A stretch of 64,000 nucleotides of DNA from Anaerolineales bacterium (GCA_015075405.1 JABTUK010000004.1:1116001-1180000); one strand, 5' to 3'; positions 8,116-17,530 are shown, counted from the stretch's first letter. Notes: generated by a model from the sequence alone, not told the origin. Program-made: numbers and translations.

Positions 8116-8260
8116 TTCTGTTGATATTTGCCGATTTCGCACGCTGAGTGCCTCAAGGCGTATCGAAGCGTGCGAAATCAGCCCGAAAACGCACCCTGAG
8201 TAGGCGACAGCCATATCGAAGGGTGCGTTTTCGGAGTCAGTTGATGAAATGTCAACAGAA
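8116..8260. mobile_element. 145-bp inverted-repeat element with two hairpins
   Basis: Ends TTCTGTTGATATTT and its near inverse AAATGTCAACAGAA. Inside are two hairpins, one with GATTTCGCACGC arms and one with CGAAAACGCACCC arms, both carrying the CTGAGT...TATCGAAG block shared with the TAACCTGA-ended family. It fills the gap between the convergent FKBP and kinase genes and may also end transcription there. Confidence 0.7.
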
Positions 8261-8293
8261 TCTAGCTTTGGGTACTGAGTTTGAAATTTGGTA

Positions 8294-10273
8294 TCAGGCA
8301 GACACCTCAACCAGGTTGGGTTGAGGCTGATCGAACGCGGACTGAGCAGCCAGGGGCAGGGTGAAGGTAAAGATGCTGCCCTGGTGATACTGGCTTTCAA
8401 CCCAGATGGAGCCGCCGTACTTTTCGATGATGGATTTGCAGATAGCCAGGCCCAAGCCGGTCCCCTGGATGTCGGCCCGGTCATCGGTTTTAACCCGGTA
8501 GAATTTATCAAACACAAAAGGTAAATCGGCAGGTGGAATGCCCAGGCCGTTATCTTCCACTTTGAGCAAGACCAGATTATCGTGAAACTGAACCATCACC
8601 AAAATCTGGCCCTCCGCCGGGGTATATTTGAGGGCGTTCCCGGCCAGGTTGCCAATAACTTGTTTCAGGCGTAGTTGACTGCCCACCACCGGCGCTGGTC
8701 GGCCAGGCCCGCGATAAATGAGCTGCTGGCGCTGACCGGCCGCCTGCTCTTGCAATTCGGCCACCAGTTCGCTGGCTAACCGATCCAGGTCAACCACCGT
8801 TGTTTCCAAATCCAGGCCGGCTTCAATCCGGCTCAAATCCAGTAAATCGGTCACCAGAGTGGCAATATGATCGGTGGCTTTGACAATCCGGTTCATAAAA
8901 AGATTTTGTTGTTCATTCAAATCGCCGGCCATTTCTAGCATTTGGGCGTATGATTTGACCGACGTCAGCGGGGCGCGTAGATCGTGCGAGACGGTGGAGA
9001 CAAAATCGGACTTCATGCGATCCAATTCTTTGAAGTGGGTGATGTCTTGCATGATAACCGCCTGCCCCACCTCGGGGATGGGGGTCAGGGCGGCGTAAAA
9101 GACACGCCCATCGGCCAGAGGAATCTCGCGTCTGTGGCTGTCCCCGGTTGTGGGGGCCGAAGCAATCAGCTCCAGCAGCGCCTCGTTGTGGACCAGTTCG
9201 CTCAAAGGCCGGCCCTCGGCCACCACCACGCCCAGGCCAAAGGCGCGGCGGAAGGCGGTGTTGGCCACAATAATTCGGTCATCCCGCCCGGTCATGACTA
9301 CCACCGGTTCGGCGATCTCGCTTAGCACGGTGGCCAGTTTGGCCCGTTCACTCTCGGCCTGGTTAAACAGCTTGGCATTCTCAACCGAAATGGCGGCGTA
9401 GTCGGCCAGGGCTGAGAGCAGGCGTAGGTCATGGTTGGTAAAATCACGTTTCTGCTGGCGGTTGTCTACGCTTAACACCCCACTCACCCGGCCCTTAATC
9501 CGCAGCGGCACATACATCACCGAGCGAACCAGATACGAGGTTTTGATCTTGGTCAAATCGGCCCCGCTGAGCACCAGCGGCTGGCCGCTGGTAATCACCT
9601 CGCCGGCCAGGCTGTCTTCCACCCGCAGCCGGAAAGAGCGGGCCATCCGCTCATCAATTCCACGCGCCGCCACCATATATAATTCGTTGGTTTTGTCGTC
9701 AATCAGTAGCAGCGACCCTTCTTCAGCGTTAATCAGGTACACCGCCGCTTCGACCAGCCGGGAGAGCAGCTTATCCTGATCGAGCAGGGAGGTGACTGAT
9801 TTACCAATGCCAAAGAGAGTGTTCAACTCTTTGAGACGCTGCTCAAGCTGCTGGTTGGATTTTACCAACCGCTCGGTTAATAAATCCCGTTCGCGCCGCA
9901 GCCGGGCCTCAGCCAGGGCACGCTCGATGGACTGGAGCATTTCTGAAATTTGAAAGGGTTTGAGGACGTAATCTTTCACACCCAGCCGAAACGACTGCAC
10001 CGCCAGCGTTTCCGAGCCGTGAAAGGTCATCATAATGACTGGGATATTGGCCTGATGTTCGTTAAGCGCTTCCAGCACTTCCATACCGCTCATTTTGGGC
10101 ATGTTGTTGTCCAGCAGAATCAGATCGGGATGCTGGTTAAGGGCCAGTTTTAAGCCCGCTTCGCCATCGCGAGCAACAAGAACCTGGTAGCCATTGGGCT
10201 TTAAGACATAATCTTTTAGAAATTCGACGTTTTGATGGGAATCGTCAACAACCAGCACACATTCGTTGGCCAT
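8294..10273 (-). CDS. Hybrid sensor histidine kinase: receiver, GAF, PAS, HisKA, HATPase
   Basis: A 659-residue cytoplasmic kinase without membrane segments. A response-regulator receiver opens the protein (residues 1-120; acidic pair D10/D11, phospho-acceptor D55 in LILLDNNMP, Lys in YVLKPF). A GAF domain (about 165-310) and a PAS domain (about 320-420) follow, then HisKA with H430 in STVSHDLRAPLTSVK, and an HATPase domain with N-box GNALKYTP, G1 VEDNGLGIP and G2 GTGLGLAICKSI. The receiver-first order suggests that it is itself regulated by another kinase. No partner regulator is adjacent, so it is an orphan here. AAGGA lies upstream of the ATG. Confidence 0.93.
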   Translation of the reverse strand: MANECVLVVDDSHQNVEFLKDYVLKPNGYQVLVARDGEAGLKLALNQHPDLILLDNNMPKMSGMEVLEALNEHQANIPVIMMTFHGSETLAVQSFRLGVKDYVLKPFQISEMLQSIERALAEARLRRERDLLTERLVKSNQQLEQRLKELNTLFGIGKSVTSLLDQDKLLSRLVEAAVYLINAEEGSLLLIDDKTNELYMVAARGIDERMARSFRLRVEDSLAGEVITSGQPLVLSGADLTKIKTSYLVRSVMYVPLRIKGRVSGVLSVDNRQQKRDFTNHDLRLLSALADYAAISVENAKLFNQAESERAKLATVLSEIAEPVVVMTGRDDRIIVANTAFRRAFGLGVVVAEGRPLSELVHNEALLELIASAPTTGDSHRREIPLADGRVFYAALTPIPEVGQAVIMQDITHFKELDRMKSDFVSTVSHDLRAPLTSVKSYAQMLEMAGDLNEQQNLFMNRIVKATDHIATLVTDLLDLSRIEAGLDLETTVVDLDRLASELVAELQEQAAGQRQQLIYRGPGRPAPVVGSQLRLKQVIGNLAGNALKYTPAEGQILVMVQFHDNLVLLKVEDNGLGIPPADLPFVFDKFYRVKTDDRADIQGTGLGLAICKSIIEKYGGSIWVESQYHQGSIFTFTLPLAAQSAFDQPQPNLVEVSA

Positions 10274-10325
10274 GAAAGGAAATCCTTAGAGCAAGCAAGC
10301 TTATTGAAAGAGCGAGAATTAGTTA

Positions 10326-10534
10326 AATTTTGTCGTGTTCGCTAAGGTGTTGTACAAACGGCTCGACCATAATAGCAGCCCGCCCGGTGATAAATCAGCC
10401 GGGCTAGAGAACTACGCCGGATGAATCCGGCTTATCCAAGCCCGATTTATCGGGCGCTGTTACGTAGCCGGGGTGATTTATCCCCCGGCGGCTTTCGGCA
10501 TAATGTGCAACCTGTTAGCGAACACGACAGAATT
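10326..10534. mobile_element. 209-bp element with 20-bp terminal inverted repeats and four hairpins
   Basis: Terminal repeats AATTTTGTCGTGTTCGCTAA (10326-10345) and its inverse (10515-10534, one mismatch). Between them are four short hairpins whose loops share a GATNAATC-like core: GCCCGGTGATAAATCAGCCGGGC, GCCGGATGAATCCGGC, GCCCGATTTATCGGGC and a CCGGGGTGATTTATCCCCCGG type (arms shown only in part for the longest). It occupies most of the 395-base kinase/VanZ gap. Confidence 0.75.
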
Positions 10535-10668
10535 AGTAAAATTTTACCACAAGCCCATGCCGCAATAAATAGGAATTTAGTGGCAACTTTAGAGCTATGG
10601 TGAGAATACTCAAAACTAAATTTTAGATTATAATAGCTGACAATGATTAAATTAAAAGGAAAAACCGC

Positions 10669-11157
10669 TTGCGATTTCTAAATTTTTCGCGTTGGGGTTG
10701 GTGGCTATGGCTAGGCGCAACGACCAGTTGGTTGTTGTGGATGACTCTGCATCCAGATGGATACTTCACCCCCAAACAGGTCAATTGGATACCTCTGAGT
10801 GAACATGGCTGGGCACTGACCTGTCTTATTCAAAATAGTTGTGTTTCTCAACGCCGTGCCCTATGGTTTTTGCTCATTGACGTGATCGGTAATGTTATCG
10901 TTTTTATACCAGTGGGCTTTGGTCTGGCTGGCGTGCTGCATCAAACCAGTTTATGCTCAACCTTCCGACTGGCAACGTTGGGTGGATTTGGCCTGAGTCT
11001 CCTCATCGAGTTGAGCCAACTGGCTATCCCTTCCCGCAGTACCGATGTGGATGACCTAATTTTTAACACCCTGGGCGCAGCCATAGGCGCTTTAGGGTTT
11101 GTCCTGCTCCGGCAAAGCGGAGAGGGCAAGTTAACAAAGACAGCGGGTGACAGTTAG
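10669..11157 (+). CDS. VanZ-like family membrane protein
   Basis: A 162-residue protein with about four membrane segments. It shows the VanZ pattern: an early W-x-PL (NWIPLSEHG), DVIGNVIVFIPVGFGLAG, then SLLIELSQLAIPSRSTDVDDLIFNTLGAAIGA, where the E..Q..... R.TDVDDLI.N..G motif is diagnostic. VanZ gives low-level teicoplanin resistance in enterococci; most relatives have no known role. TTG at 10669 is used, with AAAAGGA upstream; a TATAAT at 10629 could be its -10 box. The codon use is slightly AT-richer than in its neighbours. Confidence 0.85.
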   Translation: MRFLNFSRWGWWLWLGATTSWLLWMTLHPDGYFTPKQVNWIPLSEHGWALTCLIQNSCVSQRRALWFLLIDVIGNVIVFIPVGFGLAGVLHQTSLCSTFRLATLGGFGLSLLIELSQLAIPSRSTDVDDLIFNTLGAAIGALGFVLLRQSGEGKLTKTAGDS

Positions 11158-11208
11158 GTTAACCGAGCGTATATATTAGGACTCAGCTTATCAGGAGATT
11201 AACATTAC

Positions 11209-12177
11209 ATGACCAACATCCGGTACTCGATTGTAGCGCCCTGTTACAATGAAGAAGGCAACCTCCACGAACTCCACCGGCGCATTACCGAGGTAATGGA
11301 CCGAACCAACGAGCCGTGGGAATTGGTGCTCATCAACGATGGCAGCCGCGACCGCACCCGTGAACTAATGCAGGAACTACACGCCCGTGATCAACGGGTT
11401 CATTACATTGATTTTGCCCGCAACTTTGGCCACCAACTGGCTGTGACTGCCGGGATGGATTACGCCCAGGGTGAGGCCATTATTTTGATTGACGCCGACT
11501 TGCAGGATCCGCCCGAACTGATCCTGGAAATGATCCAAAAGTGGAAAGAGGGCTACAAAGTGGTCTACGCCATCCGCAGCGAGCGCAAGGGCGAGACCTG
11601 GTTTAAGCTGTTTACGGCCAAACTATTCTACCGCCTCATTTACCGTATCACCGATGTGAATATCCCCCTGGATACCGGCGATTTCCGGCTGATGGACCGC
11701 CAGGTGATAGACACGATGAAACAGATGCGCGAGCGCCACCGCTTTATCCGAGGCATGACCAGTTGGGTCGGCTTTGCCCAGACCGGCGTTTATTACGTGC
11801 GCCAGGAGCGTTTTGCCGGGGAAACCAGCTACCCGCTGCGCAAAATGCTTAAGTTTGCCAGCGATGCCATTACCGGCTTTAGTTATCTGCCCCTGCAATT
11901 GGCTACCTATCTGGGTTTTATAGTAGCGGCTTTGAGCGGCCTGGGGATGCTGGCCGTTATCATCGCCCGGCTCTATGGCAACCAGGCCTTTTTCGGCCAG
12001 GCCACCACTTTGGTCATGGTGCTGTTCCTGGGAGGGATTCAACTTATTTGCCTGGGCATTATCGGCGAATATTTGGGCCGTATTTATGATGAGGTTAAAG
12101 CGCGGCCCCTGTATGTGGTCAACCAGGCCGTTGGTTTTGAAAAGACTCCGGAGATGCCTGAAAAGGTTAGGGTTTGA
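11209..12177 (+). CDS. GT2 glycosyltransferase, DPM1/GtrB-like with two C-terminal membrane helices
   Basis: A 322-residue family 2 glycosyltransferase. The N-terminal GT-A domain shows IVAPCYNEEGNLHEL, LINDGSRDRT and the metal-binding DADLQDPPELI motif; two hydrophobic hairpin helices lie at about 228-252 and 262-288. This layout is that of enzymes moving a sugar from a nucleotide donor to polyprenyl phosphate at the cytoplasmic membrane face (GtrB, ArnC, YkcC types). It could supply a lipid-linked sugar to a GT39/GT-C enzyme such as the one at 20-22.5 kb, although the genes are not adjacent. AGGAG precedes the ATG. Confidence 0.93.
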   Translation: MTNIRYSIVAPCYNEEGNLHELHRRITEVMDRTNEPWELVLINDGSRDRTRELMQELHARDQRVHYIDFARNFGHQLAVTAGMDYAQGEAIILIDADLQDPPELILEMIQKWKEGYKVVYAIRSERKGETWFKLFTAKLFYRLIYRITDVNIPLDTGDFRLMDRQVIDTMKQMRERHRFIRGMTSWVGFAQTGVYYVRQERFAGETSYPLRKMLKFASDAITGFSYLPLQLATYLGFIVAALSGLGMLAVIIARLYGNQAFFGQATTLVMVLFLGGIQLICLGIIGEYLGRIYDEVKARPLYVVNQAVGFEKTPEMPEKVRV

Positions 12178-12201
12178 TCCGCCGGTGGATGGAGCAGAAA
12201 G

Positions 12202-12873
12202 GTGTTAATTCACCCCGACGACCGGGTGTTAGTGGCCGTTATGAACAAGCGGGCCGATTGGCAGCGAGTCCAGGCCGAAGGCTGGTACCGCCTGCCGGTC
12301 AAACATGCCCCGGAGGGAACGCCCCACTTCGATTGGCTGGCCTTTTACTTTACCAGCGCCTTTGGTGCGGATAAATGGGCGGTTCACTACTACGCCCGTA
12401 TCGAAGGCCACGAACTGCTGACCCGCCGCGACCTGCTCCCCGCCGAACCGGGCCATAAACGGGCCGGGGACTGGTACTATAAATTAACCATCGGCGCGCT
12501 CCAGTATAAGCTGCCGCCCATTGTTTCCCACAACTGGCGGCGCATCACCTTTATCGTTACCAGCGGCGACCGTTTTGAAGCCGCCGAAGAGATCAACGAT
12601 TTGTTTGAGCATAAGTCGCCGGCGGGCCGGCTGTATGTAACCCTGCGTGAAGCCGGCTTTCACCCCGAACGGGATTGGCCTCTCCGTGAAAGGGGCGTAA
12701 CCTACCGGGTTGACCTGGCCCTGCCCCTGGACAATAAGCAGGGTTGGCTGCCCATTGTACTGGCCGCCCCTGACCTGCCCGCTCCGCCCCAAGCCCTTCG
12801 CTTTGCCCCCGACAGCGACCCCACCGACTGCGCCCGGATTATCCGCCAAAGGCTGGCCGAAAGCGGGGGTTAG
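12202..12873 (+). CDS. Conserved-looking hypothetical protein
   Basis: A 223-residue soluble protein without signal or membrane segment. Features: MLIHPDDRVLVAVMNKRADW at the start, WYRLPVKHAPEG, FDWLAFYFTSAFG, then a basic region with HNWRRITFIVTSGDRF and a C-terminal LREAGFHPERDWPLRERG block. The many aromatic and basic residues and the order of blocks suggest a nucleic-acid related protein, but I do not recognise the family. GTG at 12202 follows GGAGCAGAAAG. The stop codon TAG (12871-12873) sits in the end motif GGTTAGTAAACG of a repeat element. Confidence 0.65.
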   Translation: MLIHPDDRVLVAVMNKRADWQRVQAEGWYRLPVKHAPEGTPHFDWLAFYFTSAFGADKWAVHYYARIEGHELLTRRDLLPAEPGHKRAGDWYYKLTIGALQYKLPPIVSHNWRRITFIVTSGDRFEAAEEINDLFEHKSPAGRLYVTLREAGFHPERDWPLRERGVTYRVDLALPLDNKQGWLPIVLAAPDLPAPPQALRFAPDSDPTDCARIIRQRLAESGG

Positions 12874-12963
12874 TAAACGCCTAAAATTTACTTCCCGTTT
12901 TGAGTTCCTACGAGTTCCCAGGGAACTTGTAGGAATTTTGGGGAATTTGTTTTTGGACAATCC
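12868..12963. mobile_element. Inverted-repeat element, copy 1 of a pair
   Basis: Starts GGTTAGTAAACG, continues CTAAAATTTACTTC, then a hairpin with GAGTTCCTACGAGTTCCC and its inverse, and ends TTTTTGGACAATCC. The copy at 34222-34346 is the inverse with the same ends. It supplies the stop codon of the gene at 12202. Confidence 0.75.
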
Positions 12964-12990
12964 ACTTAGGGTGTGCAGCTTCGGCCAGAA

Positions 12991-15900
12991 TCAGAACAGT
13001 TTTAACTGAAAGCTCTCTTTTTCCTGGGCCGCTTTTCGGGCGGCCATTTTCTTGATTTCTTTCAGGGCATTTTCAATATCGTTCAAAAAGGGCGAGGGTT
13101 GATTTTGATACTTTTGCCCAAACAAAAATCGGGTTTTGGCGTGGGTCAGGATAAGTCTTTGTTTAGCCCGCGTCATCCCCACATAAAACAGGCGGCGTTC
13201 TTCCTCTACATCAAAGGTTTTGCCGGGCATCTGATACGGCAGCAAATTCTCCTCGCAGCCGGCCATAAACACCACCGGAAATTCCAGGCCCTTGGATGCA
13301 TGCAAGGTCATTAACGTGACCCGATCCGCGCGCGGGTCGTAAACATCGGTTTCCTTTTGCAAAGCGACCGACTCCAAAAAGTCTGCCAGCCGGGTGGTAA
13401 AAGGGATAGCAAAGCGGACAAGCTGCTGAAGACGCGCTTCACTTTTCTCATCCCATTGACGCTGCGGCCCGACAAACTGCCGAACAGACTCGATCAATCC
13501 GGCTACAGTGAGTGAATCGGCGCTGTTTTTGAGATTGCTCAAAAATGGCTTAAGCTGTTTAATCCGCTTCGACGGCCACCTGCTCTCAAGCTGAAAGGCC
13601 GTGTCGGGGTTATAGATAAACCATAAACAGGCCAACAGTTCTTTGACTTCTTTATGTTCGTAAAAGGGGGTCTGGCCTACGGTTTGGTAGGGAATGCCGG
13701 AGCGATCAAAGGCTTCGATCAGGGGCAGGCTTTGCGCTCCCAGCCGGTAAAGCACGGCGAAATCGGCAAAAGAGCGGCCGGCAGCGCTGTCTTCACTTTG
13801 CACCCGGCCGCTATCCAAGGAAAAGTAACTCAGTCCGCCAACCATCTTTTCGATCTCATGAACAACATACTCCGCCTCGGCTTTCTCCGTCGGCGCTTGA
13901 TAAACCTCGATTCGGGTTGGGTCAATGACGTCGGACCAGAGTTCGAGCGCCTGTCGCTCCGGGGCTTTAGCGATAACCTGGCGCGAAGCATCCAGAATAA
14001 GCTGGGTAGAGCGATAATTCTGACTCAACGGGAGGGTTTTGGCCCCCGGAAAATCCTGCGCAAAGGTGAGGAAATAGGCCCGGTCGGCCCCGCGAAAGCC
14101 GTAGATGGCCTGAGCCGGATCGCCGATAACGCACAGGTTGGTCTCCGGCCCGGCCAACAGCCGCAGCAGGCGATACTGGGCCAGGTTGAGATCCTGATAT
14201 TCATCCACCGAAATCCAGCGGAAACGGGCTTGGTAGCTTTGTTGAACGTCGGGAAAAGCTTCAAGCAGTTCCACCGCCCGCAGGATTAAATCGTCAAAAT
14301 CCAGCACTTGATTTTTCCACAACGCCATTTCATAAGCCTGGTAAATCCGGCCCAACTCTGGGCCGTACCGAACTGGCAATTCCGGCGACTCGGGTCTCAA
14401 GAGTTGATTTTTGGCCGCCGAAATTTGCTCCAAAACCTGCTGCTGCTCCGATTTACTCAAATCGGGCAAACTCTGCTGGAGCATGGTTTGCCGGTCCTCC
14501 TCGCTGCCGATTAAAAAGTTGGGGGCAAGGTTTAACCGCTGCCCGGCTTCCCGCAGCATCAATGCGCCGAAGGCGTGGAAGGTTTTGATGACAATCTGGC
14601 CGGCGACAGCCTCACCCAGCAGGGCCGTCAGGCGCGAGGCCATCTCGGCGGCGGCTTTGTTGGTAAAGGTAATAGCCAGAATTTGTTCGGCGGCGACGCC
14701 TTGCTCAAGGATGAGGTGAGCAATCCGGTAAGTGAGGGTGCGGGTTTTACCCGTCCCCGGCCCGGCGACGATGATCAGCGGCGCATCCGTACATTCTGCC
14801 GCCTCGCGTTGTTGGGGATTGAGACCAGCCAGGATGGTTTCGCCTGGTGGTGCGGCGGGGCTGGCAAAAGGCTGCGCCTCGGAAATAGTTTTCGGCTGGC
14901 TGAATAAATCGGCCTGTTTCCATTCAAAAGCGGTCGCACTCTCTTTGAGCAGCATTGATTTGGGTGAGGCGGCGGCCAAGTCTGGCTCAGCTTTAGCCCG
15001 TTCAACAGCAGGCCCAAGCAAATGCAACTGGGCCGAAAAAGCGGCCCGCTCTTGCGCCTCAAATAATTTAATCACGCCGTACTCACCGTCATAGCCGCCG
15101 GCAATGCTCACTTCGCCCTGGCGCATGCGGCGGACGCCTTCGGCCAGGAGCGGCCCGCCCGCTCGTTCGATCTCCTCCAGGGGCAAGTCTTGCAAAATTG
15201 CCAGTTCGGGCCCCAGTTTGCTCAGCAGGTCGTGGTAACGCTGAACGGCCTGTTTGGAGGCCGCGCCCACGCCCAACACTTCGGCCAGCACTTCCGGCAG
15301 CGGAATCAAACTCTGGAAACGCTGCGGGCGAGGTGGTTTCTTGCCTTCGGGCCGGTCGGCCAACATTTCGACCCGGTGCATCACCCCCACCGTAACCGGC
15401 TTGCCGCAGACCGAACAAAGCCCTTGTTGGGCCAGGGTGGTCTGCGGATGCCAGCGGATTTCGCACTTGCGGTGTCCGTCGTAATGATATTTGCCTTCTT
15501 CAGGGAAAAACTCGACGGTGCCCAGGAATTTGGTAGGCTCGCCCGTTTTTAAGGCTTCAAAAATGGCTGGATAAGATAGTTCCGTCTCGAATTGATTGGC
15601 TTCGCGGGCCAACTTTTGGGGTGAGTGAGCGTCGGAGTTGGAAACAAGGGTGTAACGGTCCAGGGCCGACACCCGCCAGTTCATGGGCGGGTCCGACGAC
15701 AGACCGGTTTCCAGGGCAAAGATGTGCGGGGTCAAATCGTCAAAACATTCCTCAACCGAGTCAAACCCGGACTTTGAGCCAAGCAGGGCAAACCAGGGTG
15801 TCCAGATGTGGGCCGGGATGAGGTAATTCTGCGGGTCAATGGTGAGGATCAGTTCCAGCAGGTCACGCGAGTCCAGGCCCAGGATGGGCCGGCCATCGGA

Positions 15901-16299
15901 GCGGATATTGCCAATCCTTTCCAACGCGGCCTGAATTTTTTCCATAGCCTCAAAGGTGGGGGCAAAGATGACATTGTGAATCTTGCGGACCTGCTCATGC
16001 TTTTTGTAAATACTGCTGATTTCGCCGGCTAGTATAAAGCGCACCGGAGCGTGGCAGGCCGGGAACACCTGGCTCTGGATCGCTTTGGCAATCTCATCTT
16101 TAAGCCGGAATAGGCCCTCTTCCGCCGGTTCCAGCTTTTGCTTCATCTCTTGCAGCCAGCCGGGGTGAGCAATATCGCCTGTACCAACCACGTGGACTCC
16201 CTTGAGCTGCGCCCACTTTGACAGGTGTTCCAGGGTTAAATCTTTACTGGTGGCCCGCGAATAATGGGAATGAAGATGTACATCGGCCACAAATTTCAT
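12991..16299 (-). CDS. EndoQ-like PHP nuclease fused to a UvrD-type helicase
   Basis: A 1102-residue two-part protein. Residues 1 to about 430 resemble endonuclease Q: a PHP metal site begins with ADVHLHSHYS (H8, H10), VGTGDIAHPGW and SNSDAHSP follow, and a Cys/His zinc-ribbon region has HRKC and CSVCGK. EndoQ enzymes nick DNA at deaminated bases. After a linker (about 435-500) comes a superfamily 1A helicase with Walker A GPGTGKT (K518), DEYQDLN, LMTLHASKGLEFPVVF and FYVGMTRAKQRL. The ATG at 16299 is chosen because GGGAGGAG lies five bases upstream; a TTG five codons earlier overlaps that site. The fusion suggests nicking and strand unwinding in one repair enzyme. It stands alone. Confidence 0.9.
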   Translation of the reverse strand: MKFVADVHLHSHYSRATSKDLTLEHLSKWAQLKGVHVVGTGDIAHPGWLQEMKQKLEPAEEGLFRLKDEIAKAIQSQVFPACHAPVRFILAGEISSIYKKHEQVRKIHNVIFAPTFEAMEKIQAALERIGNIRSDGRPILGLDSRDLLELILTIDPQNYLIPAHIWTPWFALLGSKSGFDSVEECFDDLTPHIFALETGLSSDPPMNWRVSALDRYTLVSNSDAHSPQKLAREANQFETELSYPAIFEALKTGEPTKFLGTVEFFPEEGKYHYDGHRKCEIRWHPQTTLAQQGLCSVCGKPVTVGVMHRVEMLADRPEGKKPPRPQRFQSLIPLPEVLAEVLGVGAASKQAVQRYHDLLSKLGPELAILQDLPLEEIERAGGPLLAEGVRRMRQGEVSIAGGYDGEYGVIKLFEAQERAAFSAQLHLLGPAVERAKAEPDLAAASPKSMLLKESATAFEWKQADLFSQPKTISEAQPFASPAAPPGETILAGLNPQQREAAECTDAPLIIVAGPGTGKTRTLTYRIAHLILEQGVAAEQILAITFTNKAAAEMASRLTALLGEAVAGQIVIKTFHAFGALMLREAGQRLNLAPNFLIGSEEDRQTMLQQSLPDLSKSEQQQVLEQISAAKNQLLRPESPELPVRYGPELGRIYQAYEMALWKNQVLDFDDLILRAVELLEAFPDVQQSYQARFRWISVDEYQDLNLAQYRLLRLLAGPETNLCVIGDPAQAIYGFRGADRAYFLTFAQDFPGAKTLPLSQNYRSTQLILDASRQVIAKAPERQALELWSDVIDPTRIEVYQAPTEKAEAEYVVHEIEKMVGGLSYFSLDSGRVQSEDSAAGRSFADFAVLYRLGAQSLPLIEAFDRSGIPYQTVGQTPFYEHKEVKELLACLWFIYNPDTAFQLESRWPSKRIKQLKPFLSNLKNSADSLTVAGLIESVRQFVGPQRQWDEKSEARLQQLVRFAIPFTTRLADFLESVALQKETDVYDPRADRVTLMTLHASKGLEFPVVFMAGCEENLLPYQMPGKTFDVEEERRLFYVGMTRAKQRLILTHAKTRFLFGQKYQNQPSPFLNDIENALKEIKKMAARKAAQEKESFQLKLF

Positions 16300-16318
16300 C
16301 GGCACTCCTCCCAATTAC

Positions 16319-16363
16319 TCTGCCTGCTGGTTCCCAAACTCAGTTTGGGAACTGGCAGGCAGA
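16319..16363. repeat. 45-bp palindrome upstream of the EndoQ-UvrD gene
   Basis: Two 22-base arms (TCTGCCTGCTGG then TTCCCAAACT, and the inverse) around one central C, with two mismatched bases. A large hairpin in the leader of the gene; a dispersed REP-like palindrome rather than an obvious operator. Confidence 0.7.
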
Positions 16364-16435
16364 GAGCACTGGCCCTTATTTTAACCAGCGCCGCCGTCTT
16401 TGCCAATAAAATCGAGCCGAATTTGCTGCCTTCTT

Positions 16436-16792
16436 TTATGCCGCGCTACTCGGCAAATTAATCAAGATGACCCCGCCAACAGCTAACAAGATGCCGACAC
16501 CCTGGACCAGGGTCAGCGTCTCCCGAAATATGAAAATGCCGGCCAAAAGCACCACCAGGGCATAAAAGACTGTTTGCAAGCTGCCCACTACGCTCAGTTC
16601 CCACCCGGCTACGAACATGTAGGTAAAGAACAGAATTTGGAACAGGTACAACAGCATGGCCCCCATCATCCAGGGACTCTGAAAAGCCCGGTGCAAGCTG
16701 CCCTGGTCCGAGGCTTTTTTGAGAAAAGCGTCGGCTACGGCTACAGCAATAACCGCCAGAACAATGAGCAAAATTTGCAGCAGTTTTGGCAT
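16436..16792 (-). CDS. SMR/EmrE-like or EamA-type small transporter
   Basis: A 118-residue protein with four membrane helices (about 4-20, 42-60, 65-85, 93-112). The last half, VVGSLQTVFYALVVLLAGIFIFRETLTLVQGVGILLAVGGV, is the typical end of small multidrug resistance and half-size EamA proteins (conserved FxE in the third to fourth helix). It lacks the first-helix Glu of EmrE at the expected place (the helix has AVADAFLKKAS), so it may belong to the half-size drug/metabolite group instead. Substrate unknown. Confidence 0.75.
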   Translation of the reverse strand: MPKLLQILLIVLAVIAVAVADAFLKKASDQGSLHRAFQSPWMMGAMLLYLFQILFFTYMFVAGWELSVVGSLQTVFYALVVLLAGIFIFRETLTLVQGVGILLAVGGVILINLPSSAA

Positions 16793-16801
16793 GCGTCTCT
16801 C

Positions 16802-17293
16802 CTAATTCTTGATTTCCCTGACTCGCACTTCGGCGTTGATCTCCAATTGGCCCAAGGCTTTGGCGACGGAAATACGGTGATGCCCATCGCGCACAAAGTA
16901 GATGTCGCCTACCTGAATTAATTCGACCGGCGGCAGGGCGACTCCTAACTGTTGGGCGGCGGCCACACCCAGCCAGCGGCTTTTCAGATGATCGCGCCGG
17001 GGGTAAAAATTACGATCAAAGTCATGGCAGCGACCCTGGCTGCCCTGTATCCGCTCAATCGGCACAAGCTGCCAACCGGTGGAGTAGCAACTGCCGACGT
17101 TTTGAGTGGCGGTCGCCTCGGCCAGGGTGAGCAGATGGCTGGGCTGCCCGGTCAGGCTGGCCCAAATCCGGCTTAAGCAGCCTGACAGCCAAGCTCGCCC
17201 GTAGAGTTGCCGGGCCGCCCGGCTGGCTCGCTGAGCGGTTGCACTATGATCGCAGTTAAATCCGGTTGATGCTGCCTGAAGATAATAAAGCAT
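16802..17293 (-). CDS. ParB-like nuclease-fold protein of unknown role
   Basis: A 163-residue protein. The C-terminal half, PVELIQVGDIYFVRDGHHRISVAKALGQLEINAEV, is the ParB/Srx-type fold with the GHHR motif where ParB proteins have GERR. The N-terminal half (about 1-90) is basic and has no helix-turn-helix that I can see, so it is not a full partition ParB. It lies nine bases upstream of, and in the same direction as, the SMR-like gene. GGAGG is found 5' of the ATG. The two ParA genes nearby (18.3-19.9 kb) are on the same strand, but a functional link is only a guess. Confidence 0.65.
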   Translation of the reverse strand: MLYYLQAASTGFNCDHSATAQRASRAARQLYGRAWLSGCLSRIWASLTGQPSHLLTLAEATATQNVGSCYSTGWQLVPIERIQGSQGRCHDFDRNFYPRRDHLKSRWLGVAAAQQLGVALPPVELIQVGDIYFVRDGHHRISVAKALGQLEINAEVRVREIKN

Positions 17294-17530
17294 CCTTGCC
17301 TCCGTGTCCTGCCGGCCTCTAACGGGCTGGCGCTAACTTATAAAATTATCGTTGGCTCAGGTAGGATAAAGATGCTGAGGGTAAGGGTGGGGTGAAGTTG
17401 TTTTACAACCCCACTATAGCCGAAAAAAAGAGGCAAGCCCAGGTAATCTGCCTCCCAATTACCTGACTCTTTGAGGAGGTTGCGAGGAGTTTAAGCGGTA
17501 AGCCTTTACAACTTAAATCAACCAAAACTT

